From Oleispirillum sp965228165 (GTDB taxonomy: Bacteria; Pseudomonadota; Alphaproteobacteria; Rhodospirillales; Rhodospirillaceae): a DNA stretch of 64,000 nucleotides. The translations under genes and the position numbers were made by a program. The stretch covers positions 62,001-126,000 of the forward strand of contig CBDDHB010000003.1 in the NCBI GenBank assembly GCA_965228165.1. The letters run 5' to 3'. Shown here in pieces: positions 44,822 to 54,067 of this stretch; the first letter of the stretch is position 1; the number at the start of each line of letters is the position of its first letter. The notes under the pieces are model-generated. The model had not been told where the DNA came from. It was given only the letters and a program-made list of their open reading frames with translations, and did not search any database.

Positions 44822-44997
44822 TGCGGATTCCGTCCTAAAAATGATTCCGGGAAAGGCCGCGCTTCGCGGCAGGGGGAGATTACCCGTCCCGATGACTCTT
44901 CTCAACCCGCAAACCGTCACCTATAGTCGCTCGTGACATCTCGATGCCGGAACGCGGGGCCGGCCTGGGGGCTTTCCCGCTTGAAGCAAGGTATGAC

Positions 44998-46068
44998 GTG
45001 AGCGCAATCAGTCTTGAGCGTCTGTCCATTCTGCTGGTCGAAGACAACCTGTACATCCGCGACATCCTGGAAAGCGTGCTGAAACAGATCGGCTTCGGCT
45101 GGGTGGCCACCGCGCGCAACGGCCAGGAGGCCATCGAGTTCCTGCAAATCGCTGGGAAGGCGCAGGGACAGGCGGCGGGGTTGATGAACGTCGACATGAT
45201 CCTGTGCGATCTTTTGATGTCGCCGATCAACGGACTGCTGCTGCGCTGGGTGCGCATGCAGAAGGAAAGCGCCAACCGCTTCCTGCCGTTCATCATGATC
45301 TCGGGCGCGGCGGATCGCGAATACGTCGCGGCGGCGCGCGACCTGGGCGTCACCGAATTCATCGCCAAGCCGTTTTCCGCGCAGTCGATTTCGGAACGGG
45401 TGATGAAGGTGATCGACAACCCGCGCCAGTTCGTCACCTGCACCACCTATTTCGGCCCGGATCGCCGCCGCCGCATGCCGCCGCCGGGCGGGATCGAGGA
45501 CCGCCGCCGCAACGACGATTCCCACGCCACGATCGTCTATTCCGCCGACAAGGTGGTGAAGCCGAAAACCCCGTCCGACGTCTGGTATTTCCGCCTGCCC
45601 AACACCCTGCGGGAGAAGGTCGGCGGCGCGGGGGTCAAGGGCCCTCTGGAACTGCCGAAGGAACTGCTGGAAGAGGCGGAAAACACCCTGCAACGCCAGG
45701 CGATGGATTTCGCCGACTGGGCGAAGAACTACCTGACCAAGCTGTCCAAGGTGACGGAAGCGGCGATGCTCAGCCCCAGCAACCGGCGCAACCACTTCCA
45801 GGAAATGAACATGGTGGCGCACGAGTTGCGCGGTCAGGGCGGCACCTTCGGCTACCCCCTGATCACGGTGTTCGCCAAGTCCCTTTACGAGGCGACCCTG
45901 CCCGGATGTCCGGAGGACGATTCGGCGCTGTCCGTGGTCAAGGCGCACACCGACGCGATGCGCGCGGTGATCCGCGACCGGATTTCCGGCGACGGCGGCG
46001 AGATCGGGCGGGAACTGCTGAAATCGCTGAAGGTGGCGATCGACCGGGCGGGCAACCGGATGGTGTGA
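44998..46068 (+). CDS. Response regulator receiver protein with a C-terminal HPt-like region (356 aa)
   Basis: The GTG at 44998 has AAGG upstream. An N-terminal receiver domain (~9-135) carries LSILLVEDN, phosphoacceptor Asp71 (ILCDLLMSP) and the conserved Lys in EFIAKPFSA. A basic linker (DRRRRMPPPGG) follows. The C-terminal region (~230-356) has MNMVAHELRGQGGTFGYP, an H-x-L-x-G-x-x-x-x-x-G pattern like an HPt domain (His275). It has no DNA-binding output domain. It may shuttle phosphate in a relay; its kinase partner is not apparent. Confidence 0.83.
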   Translation: MSAISLERLSILLVEDNLYIRDILESVLKQIGFGWVATARNGQEAIEFLQIAGKAQGQAAGLMNVDMILCDLLMSPINGLLLRWVRMQKESANRFLPFIMISGAADREYVAAARDLGVTEFIAKPFSAQSISERVMKVIDNPRQFVTCTTYFGPDRRRRMPPPGGIEDRRRNDDSHATIVYSADKVVKPKTPSDVWYFRLPNTLREKVGGAGVKGPLELPKELLEEAENTLQRQAMDFADWAKNYLTKLSKVTEAAMLSPSNRRNHFQEMNMVAHELRGQGGTFGYPLITVFAKSLYEATLPGCPEDDSALSVVKAHTDAMRAVIRDRISGDGGEIGRELLKSLKVAIDRAGNRMV

Positions 46069-46124
46069 AAACCTTCACGCATCGCCCCTTTAAAACGCCC
46101 CGGAACCAGCTTAGGTTTTGATCC

Positions 46125-47546
46125 ATGAGACGCTTTCGCAACGCCAAGATCATCGCCACCCTCGGCCCCGCCTCCTCCACCGAGGAAGGGATCGAATCCC
46201 TGTTCCGCGCCGGCGCCGACGTGTTCCGGCTGAACTTCAGCCATGGCAGCCACGACGACCACCGCGCCCGGCTGAACACCATCCGCGCGCTTGCCAAACG
46301 CTTGCGGCGTCCGATCGGCATTCTGGCCGATCTGCAAGGACCGAAGCTCAGAATCGGCACCTTCGCGGACGGCAAGGTGACGCTGTCGGCGGGGCAGACT
46401 TTCCGCCTGGACCTTCTGGACGCGCCCGGCGGGCCGGAACGGGTGCGCCTGCCGCATCCGGAGATTTTCGCCGCCCTGGTCCCCGGCACCGACCTGCTGC
46501 TGGACGACGGCAAGATCCGCCTGTCGGTGACCCAGGTCACGCCCGAATTCGCCGAGACCGAGGTGGTGACCGGCGGCACTCTTTCCGACCGCAAGGGCGT
46601 CAACGTTCCCGGCGTCGCGCTCGACATTTCGCCCCTGACCAAGAAGGACCGCGCCGACCTTGCCTTCGCCCTGGACATGGGGGTGGACTGGGTGGCGCTG
46701 TCCTTCGTGCAGCGGCCCGATGACGTCTCGGAAATCCGGAAGCTGGTGGACGGCGCGGCGGGAATCGTCGCCAAGCTAGAAAAGCCCGCCGCCCTGGACC
46801 ACCTGGACGCGATCGTCGAACTTGCCGACGCGGTGATGGTGGCGCGCGGCGACCTGGGGGTGGAGATTCCGCCCGAACGGGTGCCGGTGGCGCAAAAGCG
46901 CATCATTTCCGCCTGCCGCGCATCTGGAAAGCCGGTGATCGTCGCCACCCAAATGCTGGAAAGCATGATCACCGCCCCCGCCCCGACCCGGGCCGAGGCC
47001 TCGGACGTCGCCACCGCGATCTACGACGGCGCAGACGCGGTGATGCTGTCGGCGGAAACCGCCTCGGGCGCGTACCCGGTGCATGCGGTGGAGATGATGG
47101 ACCGGATCATCGCCTCGGTGGAGTCCGACCCCCAGTACGCCCTTTTGATGGAGGCCTCGCACCGCCCGCCGGAAGCCACCTCCGCCGACGCGATCAGCGC
47201 CGCCGCGCGTCAGGTGGCGCATACCTTGAAGGCCCAGGCGATCGCCACCTTCACCTTTTCCGGTTCGACCACCCTGCGCGCGGCGCGCGAACGCCCGCTG
47301 GTGCCGATCCTCTGCCTGACCCCGAACGTCCAGGTGGCCCGCCGGATGACCCTGGCCTGGGGGGTGCACGCGGTGATCGATCCCGGCATCACCAGCTTCA
47401 CCGAGGCGGTGCAGCGCGCCTCTCACGTCGCGATTCGCGACGGCTTCGCCGACCCCGGGGAGCGTCTGGTGGTCACCGCCGGAGTGCCGTTCGGCCGCGC
47501 CGGAACCACCAACTCGTTGCGCATCGCCTTCGTCGAGGACGCCTGA
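46125..47546 (+). CDS. pyk: Pyruvate kinase (473 aa)
   Basis: Start at ATG 46125. Motifs: AKIIATLGPASSTEEGIESL, GADVFRLNFSHGSHDDH, KLEKPAALDHLDAIVELADA and VMVARGDLGVEIPPERVPVA. Catalyses the last step of glycolysis, PEP to pyruvate with ATP formation. Length (~470 aa) is that of the bacterial enzyme without extra C-terminal domain. 56 bp after the REC-HPt gene; may be separately transcribed. Confidence 0.96.
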   Translation: MRRFRNAKIIATLGPASSTEEGIESLFRAGADVFRLNFSHGSHDDHRARLNTIRALAKRLRRPIGILADLQGPKLRIGTFADGKVTLSAGQTFRLDLLDAPGGPERVRLPHPEIFAALVPGTDLLLDDGKIRLSVTQVTPEFAETEVVTGGTLSDRKGVNVPGVALDISPLTKKDRADLAFALDMGVDWVALSFVQRPDDVSEIRKLVDGAAGIVAKLEKPAALDHLDAIVELADAVMVARGDLGVEIPPERVPVAQKRIISACRASGKPVIVATQMLESMITAPAPTRAEASDVATAIYDGADAVMLSAETASGAYPVHAVEMMDRIIASVESDPQYALLMEASHRPPEATSADAISAAARQVAHTLKAQAIATFTFSGSTTLRAARERPLVPILCLTPNVQVARRMTLAWGVHAVIDPGITSFTEAVQRASHVAIRDGFADPGERLVVTAGVPFGRAGTTNSLRIAFVEDA

Positions 47547-47634
47547 CGACGACGCCCTTCCCCCCCCAGAAACACGAACGGCGGCCCGAAGGCCGCCGAT
47601 TTCGCTCCGCCCGGACACATTGCCCGGCCCAGGG

Positions 47635-47760
47635 TCAGCCCTGGCGCACCTTGAAGCGCGGTTTGGTCTTGTTGATCACGTAGATACGCCCCTTGCGACG
47701 CACCACGCGGCAGTTCTTGTCCCGCGCTTTCGCGGACTTCAAAGAGTTGCAAACCTTCAT
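47635..47760 (-). CDS. rpmJ: 50S ribosomal protein L36 (41 aa)
   Basis: A short gene from ATG 47760 to TGA 47635 reads MKVCNSLKSAKARDKNCRVV and ends TKPRFKVRQG. The start, the basic R-R-K-G-R turn and the I-x-K-T-K-P-R-F-K-x-R-Q-G end are diagnostic of the L36 paralogue (YkgO type) common in alphaproteobacteria. It has only two Cys, so it lacks the full zinc ribbon of zinc-binding L36. Convergent with pyk; a GC hairpin (47578-47600) lies between them. Confidence 0.93.
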   Translation of the reverse strand: MKVCNSLKSAKARDKNCRVVRRKGRIYVINKTKPRFKVRQG

Positions 47761-47902
47761 GATACACACTTCCAACGTTGCGGCGTCCGGATAAGGCGCG
47801 CACCATACGCAGCCGCCGCCAAGCTGTCAATACTTCCCGTCGCCCGAAAACCATGGACGCGGCCTTTTTCTCTTCCGCCCGACGGCGCGGAAAGGCGGCG
47901 GC

Positions 47903-48570
47903 TCACGCCGGAAGCGAAAAGGCGATGCGGGTTCCCGCCGAGGGACGGGAGCGCAGGCTCCAGACGCCCCCCACTCCGCCACCAGCAACCGCGCCAGAAA
48001 CAGACCGCCGCCCAGGGGCGCGGCATCCCCCCCCCGCCAGCGCCCCGGCCAACGCCGCCAGGGCCTCGCCGGACATCCCCTCGCCGTCGTCGGCGACGAC
48101 GATGCGGCGGGCGTCGCCGCGCGCCCCGACGACGATGCGGCGGGCGCGTGCGCCGCGCGCGTTCTCGACCAGCGCGTTGAGGACCGTCGCCGCATCGCGG
48201 GGCGGCGCCGTCACCGTCCGTCCGGGGGTGGGACAACGCACCCCCCATCCCAAAGGTCGGGCCGATCGCGCCGCGCCAGATCGACGATTTCGGCCAGGGA
48301 AGCCGGTCTTGGCGGTTCGGCTTCCGCTCCGCCGTCGAGACGGCGCGCCAGGCGCTGCAATTGGGTCAGCCGCCGGTCGATTTCGGCCAGGGCGCGATCG
48401 ACCTTGCCCGGCAGGCCGCGTCCGTCATCGACCAACGCGCCGGGCAGATCCAGCATCATCCGCACCGCCTGAAGCGGCTGCGTCAGATCGTGCGCGGCAC
48501 GGCGCACCGCCGCAGGGAAATCCCGCCGCGCGGCGGCGGCGACATCCGCGCGACCATCGGGATGGCGCAT
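47903..48570 (-). pseudogene. Short cytosolic sensor histidine kinase, with three apparent frameshifts
   Basis: Start at ATG 48570, 6 bp after the acid phosphatase stop. Piecing three frames together gives a ~222-residue kinase: H-box RRAAHDLTQPLQAVRMMLDL, N-box NALVENARGARARR, G-box VVADDGEGMSGEALAAL, and a C-terminal GTRIAFSLPA. The frame breaks lie exactly at G/C runs (48241-48246, 48027-48035, 47967-47972) and are each repaired by one base. It has no sensor or membrane domain. Three clustered homopolymer breaks favour sequencing error, but decay cannot be excluded. No cognate regulator is adjacent. Confidence 0.7.
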
Positions 48571-48576
48571 CCTCGG

Positions 48577-49242
48577 TCACTTCCAGGGCGCGAGCGCCCG
48601 CAGTTTCTCGGCACGACGGCCGTTCTCTTCCAGCTTGATATTGTACTCGAAGGCGGCGCTTTCCCAGCTTCCGTAGGCCGGATTGGGCAGCATGATCCAG
48701 CGGCTGCCCCAATAGGATTCCTGGGTGCGGACGATCTGGGCGCGATGGGCGATGGTGACGCCGTAGTCATCGACGAAATCCCCCAGGTTGTCGCCGACGA
48801 CCTGAAGAATGCGATAGCCTTCCGCCACCACGGCGCGACGGCTGCCCTTTTGCGACCCCCAATCGCGGCGTTCGCGCTTGAGCAGGATCGCGTCATCCCC
48901 CTGGGGCGGAAGAATCCGCAGTTCGGCCAGGCTTTCCCGCGTCGCGGCCTTGAGCGCGGCGGCGCGGTTGGAAATATAGAACGGGGTCACCCCGCGCGAC
49001 ATCGCATACCGCAGATATTCGACCGCGCCGGGCACCGGTTCGGAGATCTTTTCCTCGACGAATTCGGCCCAGGACTGGGCGTTATAGGTGCCGCCGGTGC
49101 GCACCAGCCAGGCCTGATAGGCCGAGTTGTCGAGCACCGTCTCGTCCAGGTCGAGGATGATCGCGGGCGGTTCGGCCATCGCGGCGGAAATTCCCGCCCA
49201 CCCGACAAAAACGCTGAACGCTAGGCACCGGATCGTCCGCAT
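48577..49242 (-). CDS. Acid phosphatase/5'-nucleotidase, HAD class C e(P4)-like (221 aa)
   Basis: Start at ATG 49242 with GGAAGAA upstream. Residues 1-23 form a signal peptide (LAFSVFVGWAGISAAMA). The class C motif IILDLDETVLDNSAY holds the nucleophile and acid Asp pair (DLDET). A second HAD motif (YISNRAAA) and the metal-binding VVGDNLGDFVDDYG follow. It dephosphorylates nucleotides in the periplasm so that nucleosides can be imported. There is no Cys at the signal site, so it is probably soluble rather than a lipoprotein. Confidence 0.88.
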   Translation of the reverse strand: MRTIRCLAFSVFVGWAGISAAMAEPPAIILDLDETVLDNSAYQAWLVRTGGTYNAQSWAEFVEEKISEPVPGAVEYLRYAMSRGVTPFYISNRAAALKAATRESLAELRILPPQGDDAILLKRERRDWGSQKGSRRAVVAEGYRILQVVGDNLGDFVDDYGVTIAHRAQIVRTQESYWGSRWIMLPNPAYGSWESAAFEYNIKLEENGRRAEKLRALAPWK

Positions 49243-49331
49243 CTCGTTCTTCCAGGAAAACGCCGCCGGTCGATTCCGGACGGCTGGCGGAGGGTTATCC
49301 CGAATTCTGGCAAAAATGCAATCCACATCGA

Positions 49332-49706
49332 TCACGCCACGGGTGGCGGCGGCAGGGAAACCCGGCACTCCGTCCCTTGCGTCGCGGTTTCCGCATGCAG
49401 GGTCAGGGCGGTCATCGCCTCCATCGAGGCGTCGATCATCCAGCGAATCCGCCGTTCCGACGCGGCATCGCCCAGGGCCACCGCTTCGGGCAAGATGTGG
49501 CGTTGCAGGAAACCAGCCACCCCCGCCATGGCGCGGGCGGCGGGACGCGACCGTTCGAACCGCGCGACGATTTCCCCGGCGGTCTCGACGCCATCGGCGA
49601 TCTCGGCGATATCGCGCATCATCGCCACGATCTCCGGCGTCACCGCCTCGGTCCGGCGCTCCATGAAGCGCAGGCAAGCCACGTAAAACCCGTAATCGCC
49701 GCTCAT
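49332..49706 (-). CDS. Hypothetical protein (124 aa)
   Basis: Start at ATG 49706 (MSGDYGFYVACLRFMERRTE) with AAGGGGA upstream; it overlaps the stop of the upstream hydrolase gene (ATGA). Predicted all-helical and soluble, ending in a Pro tail. I do not recognise the family. Co-translation with the dienelactone hydrolase-like gene suggests a linked role. Confidence 0.65.
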   Translation of the reverse strand: MSGDYGFYVACLRFMERRTEAVTPEIVAMMRDIAEIADGVETAGEIVARFERSRPAARAMAGVAGFLQRHILPEAVALGDAASERRIRWMIDASMEAMTALTLHAETATQGTECRVSLPPPPVA

Positions 49707-50575
49707 CGAGTCCCCTTCCCCAGCTTGTCTTCCAGCCACGCCATGACGCGGACGATCGCGCGCGATCGCGCCTCGGGTTCCGGTCCGACGCGCACCACCT
49801 TCTGTCCGGTCTTATAGATCGAATTCCGTACCACCACCTCGTGCACCGCGCCATCCCCCGGCTGGTCGAAACCATGGTGCGCGCGCGGATACGAATCGAC
49901 CTCCACCGCCGGGCCGGGGCGACGCCGGATCGACTCCGCCAGCTTCAGGCAGGGCGCGGCGGGAGTCCACTCGTCGTCCTCCCCCAGTTGGAGAAGCATC
50001 GGCGCCGCCGCGACGTAACCCGGAAGTTCGCGCCCGACCTGCGCGCAACCGGGATAGAAAGCCACCGCACCGACGAAATCCCGTTCCAGTCCAACGGGTC
50101 GTCCGGGGCTTTTCTCCGCCATCGTCCACAGCGCGGTCATCGCGCCATGCGACCAGCCAAGCAGGGCAACGCGGTCGGCGCGCACGTAACCCTGCTTCTG
50201 AAACCATTGCAGAGCGTCATAGGCGTCGCGCACCCGCTCCCGTTCCGGCAGGATCGGCCGTTCGGTCAGGGAACAGACGGACTTCACGCCGCGCGGGTTG
50301 AAACTGTCGGGAAAAAGCACCGCGTAACCGGCGGCGGAGAGGCGTTTCGCCCAATCGCTTTCCCGCGCCTTCAGTTTGCCGCTCCCGGTCAACAGGCCGC
50401 CGCAGCCGTGCAGCGCGATGATGCCGGGAAACCGCCCCTCCCACTCGGGCAGGACGACAAGGCCGGAGAGCATCGTGCCGTCGCGGGCGGGGAATTCCAC
50501 CCTTCGCGGCTCCGCCCGCGCCGGAATGGTAAGCCCGACCAGGAACGCGACAGCGAGGACTCCGAACCCGCGCAT
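49703..50575 (-). CDS. Exported dienelactone hydrolase-family alpha/beta hydrolase (290 aa)
   Basis: Start at ATG 50575. A signal peptide covers ~1-22 (VLAVAFLVGLTIPARA). The alpha/beta hydrolase fold shows the nucleophile elbow LGWSHGAMTALW (Ser rather than the Cys of true dienelactone hydrolase), an acid near GEDDEWTP and the His in AHHGFDQPG. The oxyanion loop ALHGCGG is present. It is a periplasmic esterase of unknown substrate. The downstream gene overlaps by 4 bp; the upstream membrane protein gene is 8 bp away, so these three likely form one operon. Confidence 0.83.
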   Translation of the reverse strand: MRGFGVLAVAFLVGLTIPARAEPRRVEFPARDGTMLSGLVVLPEWEGRFPGIIALHGCGGLLTGSGKLKARESDWAKRLSAAGYAVLFPDSFNPRGVKSVCSLTERPILPERERVRDAYDALQWFQKQGYVRADRVALLGWSHGAMTALWTMAEKSPGRPVGLERDFVGAVAFYPGCAQVGRELPGYVAAAPMLLQLGEDDEWTPAAPCLKLAESIRRRPGPAVEVDSYPRAHHGFDQPGDGAVHEVVVRNSIYKTGQKVVRVGPEPEARSRAIVRVMAWLEDKLGKGTR

Positions 50576-50583
50576 CGAGCCGC

Positions 50584-51996
50584 CTATCCCGCCCAGGCGG
50601 ACAGCAACAGCGCCCAAACCGAACCGACGACACAGCCGAACAGCAGGAACATGCCGTTCCAGCGCAATCCCACGGTGGTCGCCGAAACCCACCCGAACAA
50701 CGCCACCAACAGCACCGTTGCGGTGAACGGCGAGGTCGCGCCGGAAAACGCCCAGCCGATGGTCATCGCCATCAGGACGATATCCGGCGAAAGCCCCAGG
50801 GCGGCGGGATCCGGCAGCAACGGCCCGATCATCGAGACGGCGAGGATCGGGTGCATGCCGATCTGCCCCAGGAACGGCAGGCCGCAAACCAGGCCGACCA
50901 GAACCGCCCACCCCGGGACCGTACTGAAATCGACCAGATGACCGGTGACCAGGGGGGCGGCCAGAGCGCCGCCCAGCTTGCCGATGTACCCCGCCATGAA
51001 CAAAAGGACCGTCTCGGACTTATAGGTATCGAGCTCGCGCCCGAGGTAGTCGAGACAGCGGCGCCCGACCTCGGCGGCGACGGAGGGAACCCGTTTGTCC
51101 GCCTCTTCCGGCCACGCGGTCTGCACCGCCACCCAGGCGACGCTGATCAACGGCACCACCGCCATCACCACCATGGTGATGCGCAGACCGGTCAGAACGA
51201 CGCCCGCGCCGACGCAAACGACGATGGACAGCAACAGCGCAAACAACGGAAGCAGGGACTTCAGGTTGCCCACCGGCGGCGGCGGCGGCGCGCCCGCCGG
51301 GCGGGGCGGCTTGAAGACGGCATCGACGAACCAGCCGACGGCGGTCAGCACCACCGAGGTCGCCAGATCATAGCCGACCGTCCCCTCCCAGCTGCTGCCG
51401 GCGATCACCGTGGTTCCCACCGCCATCGAAAAGGCGAGCGGCGACCAGCAGAGGGTGGAAACGAAACCGCGCTGAATCGCCATCAGCATGCGGCGCATCC
51501 GGACGACGTTGCGGATGCGCCCCTCGGCGTCGGTTTCCGCCTGCTCGACCAGGGCCCCCAGAAGCGAAATCGAACCGTAATTCAGAACCAGAGAAAACAG
51601 ATGCCCGCCCATCGCCAGGGCGAGATACCGCTTCGCCGGGGTACGGGTGGCGAGATAGAGGCCGCAGCGCCGGATCGAGGTGGATGACCCCGCCGCGGTG
51701 CGCAGCGTCGACAGGGCGACGAAAAAGCCGATGACGAAGGCCCCGGCGGCCAGGGCGTCGGCCACACGCGCCCAACCGTCATCGCGAAAAACCAAGGCGA
51801 AGGCGGAAACCGCGATGCCGACGACGACGAAGGCGCGGCGCGACCAGCGGACTTCCCGCACCACGCAGGCGAGAAAACCGACGCCCAGCGCCCCCGCCCA
51901 GACCTTCAACGACGGCGCGCCGAGGGCCTCGGCGGCGACCAGAAGAACGGTCAGGGCGACCAACATCGCCCCCCTGGCAAGAATGCAAGAACCCAT
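50584..51996 (-). CDS. Polytopic membrane protein of unknown function (470 aa)
   Basis: The ATG at 51996 is the most sensible start; a GTG 54 bases upstream lacks a ribosome site. About 12-14 membrane helices are visible, including ARGAMLVALTVLLVAAEALG, LKSLLPLFALLLSIVVCVGA and a C-terminal GWAFSGATSPFTATVLLVAL. The overall pattern resembles ion-transporter (DASS/ArsB-like) permeases, but I cannot name a family. It is 8 bp upstream of the exported hydrolase gene, so the two may act on one substrate. Confidence 0.65.
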   Translation of the reverse strand: MGSCILARGAMLVALTVLLVAAEALGAPSLKVWAGALGVGFLACVVREVRWSRRAFVVVGIAVSAFALVFRDDGWARVADALAAGAFVIGFFVALSTLRTAAGSSTSIRRCGLYLATRTPAKRYLALAMGGHLFSLVLNYGSISLLGALVEQAETDAEGRIRNVVRMRRMLMAIQRGFVSTLCWSPLAFSMAVGTTVIAGSSWEGTVGYDLATSVVLTAVGWFVDAVFKPPRPAGAPPPPPVGNLKSLLPLFALLLSIVVCVGAGVVLTGLRITMVVMAVVPLISVAWVAVQTAWPEEADKRVPSVAAEVGRRCLDYLGRELDTYKSETVLLFMAGYIGKLGGALAAPLVTGHLVDFSTVPGWAVLVGLVCGLPFLGQIGMHPILAVSMIGPLLPDPAALGLSPDIVLMAMTIGWAFSGATSPFTATVLLVALFGWVSATTVGLRWNGMFLLFGCVVGSVWALLLSAWAG

Positions 51997-52059
51997 CGGC
52001 CTGAGCTTTTCGACTTCGCGCGGCTCGTCCCGCCGCTTGACGGAAACCACAATGGCAGG

Positions 52060-52087
52060 AAAAACCCCGCCGGTCAGCGGGGTTTTT
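52060..52087 (-). terminator. Terminator of ilvD
   Basis: CCCCGC and GCGGGG pair around a short loop, flanked by AAAAA and TTTTT. It lies ~20 bp after the ilvD stop and would work on either strand. Confidence 0.85.
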
Positions 52088-52103
52088 CATAATCGGATGC
52101 GGA

Positions 52104-53954
52104 TCAGCGCCGGATTTTCCCGACGTCGCGCACCGCGCCCCTGGCGGCGTTGGTGGTCATCGCCGCATAGGCTTTCAGCGCCTGCGATACCTGCCGGTCG
52201 CGGCCCTGCGGCTGCCAGCCCGCATCACCCTTGGCGTCCTCGGCGGCGCGGCGGGAGGCCAACTCGGCGTCGGAAATCCGCAACGACAGGCCACGATTGG
52301 GAATGTCGATGTCGATGATATCGCCGTTCCGCACCAGACCGATCGCTCCGCCTTCCGCCGCCTCGGGCGAGACGTGGCCGATCGACAGGCCCGAGGTGCC
52401 GCCGGAGAACCGCCCGTCGGTGATCAGGGCGCAGGCCTTGCCCAGGCCCCGGCTTTTCAGATAGCTGGTGGGATACAGCATTTCCTGCATACCCGGCCCG
52501 CCCTTCGGCCCCTCGAAACGGATCACCACCACGTCGCCTGCCTTGACCCCACCCTTCAGGATCTTGTCCACCGCCTCTTCCTGGCTGTCGCAGACCACTG
52601 CGGGGCCGGAGAACGTCAGGATCGATTCGTCCACCCCGGCGGTTTTGACGATGGCGCCGTCGAGCGCCAGATTTCCGGACAGAACGGCAAGGCCGCCGTC
52701 TTTCGAGAACGCATGGCCGACGTCGCGGACCACGCCCTTGGTGCGATCGGCGTCCACGTCGCTCCAGCGCTTCGCCTGACCGAAGGCCTCGGTGGTACGC
52801 ACCCCGCCCGGCGCGGCGCGATAGAACTCCGCCACCTGGGGGTCGTTGCTGCGCACGATATCCCACTTCGCCAGGGCGTCGCCCAGGGTCGGGGCATGCA
52901 CCGTCTTGCAGTCGGCATGGATCAGACCGGCGCGCTCCAGTTCGCCCAGGATGCCGATGATTCCGCCGGCGCGATGCACGTCCTCGACATGGACGTTGGC
53001 GATATTGGGCGCCACCTTGCACAGACAGGGCACCTTGCGCGACAGGCGATCGATGTCGGCCATGGTGAAGTTCACCCCGGCCTCCTGCGCCGCCGCCAGA
53101 AGATGCAGCACGGTATTGGTGGAGCCGCCCATGGCGATGTCGAGCGCCATCGCGTTCTCGAAGGCCTCGAAGGTGGCGATGGAGCGCGGCAGGACGGAGG
53201 CGTCGTCCTTCTCGTACCAGCGACGGCACAGATCGACGATGGTGCGCCCGGCGGACAGGAAGATTTCCTTCCGGTCGGCGTGGGTGGCGACCATGGTGCC
53301 GTTGCCCGGCAGGCCGAGGCCCAGGGCCTCCATCAGGCAGTTCATCGAGTTGGCGGTGAACATCCCCGAGCAGGAACCGCAGGTCGGGCAACTGTTGCGT
53401 TCGTACTCCGCCACTTCGTCGTCGCTCATCGCGTCGTCAGCGGCCTTGATCATCGCGTCAATCAGATCCACCGCGACGGTCTTGCCCTTGACCGTCACCT
53501 TGCCCGCCTCCATCGGCCCGCCGGAAACGAACACCGTGGGGATGTTCAGGCGCAGGGAGGCCATCAGCATGCCGGGAGTGATCTTGTCGCAGTTGGAAAT
53601 GCAGACCAGGGCGTCGGCGGTGTGGGCGTTGCACATGTATTCCACCGAATCCGCGATCAGGTCGCGCGACGGCAGGGAATAGAGCATGCCGGAATGGCCC
53701 ATGGCGATGCCGTCGTCGATGGCGATGGTATTGAATTCCTTGGCGACGCCGCCCGCCTTTTCGATCTCGCGGGCGACCATCTGGCCCATGTCCTTCAGAT
53801 GCACGTGCCCCGGCACGAACTGGGTGAAGGAGTTGGCGATGGCGATGATCGGCTTGCCGAAATCGCCGTCCTTCATTCCGGTGGCGCGCCAAAGGCCGCG
53901 CGCGCCCGCCATATTGCGCCCGTGGGTGGAAGTCCGTGAACGGTAAGCCGGCAT
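52104..53954 (-). CDS. ilvD: Dihydroxy-acid dehydratase (616 aa)
   Basis: Start at ATG 53954 (MPAYRSRTSTHGRNMAGARG). Iron-sulfur ligands are visible in SNCDKITPGMLMAS and SCPTCGSCSGMFTANSMNCL. TMVATHADRKEIF and GGPGMQEMLYPTSYLKSRGL are also conserved. It makes 2-oxo acids in valine, leucine and isoleucine synthesis. Length (~615 aa) equals the long E. coli-type enzyme. A long antisense frame over it is a coding shadow. Upstream (53955-54067) is a GC palindrome-rich leader. Confidence 0.96.
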   Translation of the reverse strand: MPAYRSRTSTHGRNMAGARGLWRATGMKDGDFGKPIIAIANSFTQFVPGHVHLKDMGQMVAREIEKAGGVAKEFNTIAIDDGIAMGHSGMLYSLPSRDLIADSVEYMCNAHTADALVCISNCDKITPGMLMASLRLNIPTVFVSGGPMEAGKVTVKGKTVAVDLIDAMIKAADDAMSDDEVAEYERNSCPTCGSCSGMFTANSMNCLMEALGLGLPGNGTMVATHADRKEIFLSAGRTIVDLCRRWYEKDDASVLPRSIATFEAFENAMALDIAMGGSTNTVLHLLAAAQEAGVNFTMADIDRLSRKVPCLCKVAPNIANVHVEDVHRAGGIIGILGELERAGLIHADCKTVHAPTLGDALAKWDIVRSNDPQVAEFYRAAPGGVRTTEAFGQAKRWSDVDADRTKGVVRDVGHAFSKDGGLAVLSGNLALDGAIVKTAGVDESILTFSGPAVVCDSQEEAVDKILKGGVKAGDVVVIRFEGPKGGPGMQEMLYPTSYLKSRGLGKACALITDGRFSGGTSGLSIGHVSPEAAEGGAIGLVRNGDIIDIDIPNRGLSLRISDAELASRRAAEDAKGDAGWQPQGRDRQVSQALKAYAAMTTNAARGAVRDVGKIRR

Positions 53955-54067
53955 CTGATCGATCCTCGCGCGGATGGAAAACGGCGGCTCCCCCGATGGG
54001 GGAACCGTTTCAGGGTTGATACGCCCGATGTCGTACGCGCGTCAACAGCGCGCAACCCTTCGCGCGG

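Noticed and set aside
52374..53939. 521-residue plus-strand open frame over ilvD
   Set aside because: Antisense shadow of a full-length, motif-complete ilvD.
53955..54067. Branched-chain amino-acid attenuator before ilvD
   Set aside because: GC palindromes are present, but no leader peptide rich in Val, Leu or Ile codons could be found.
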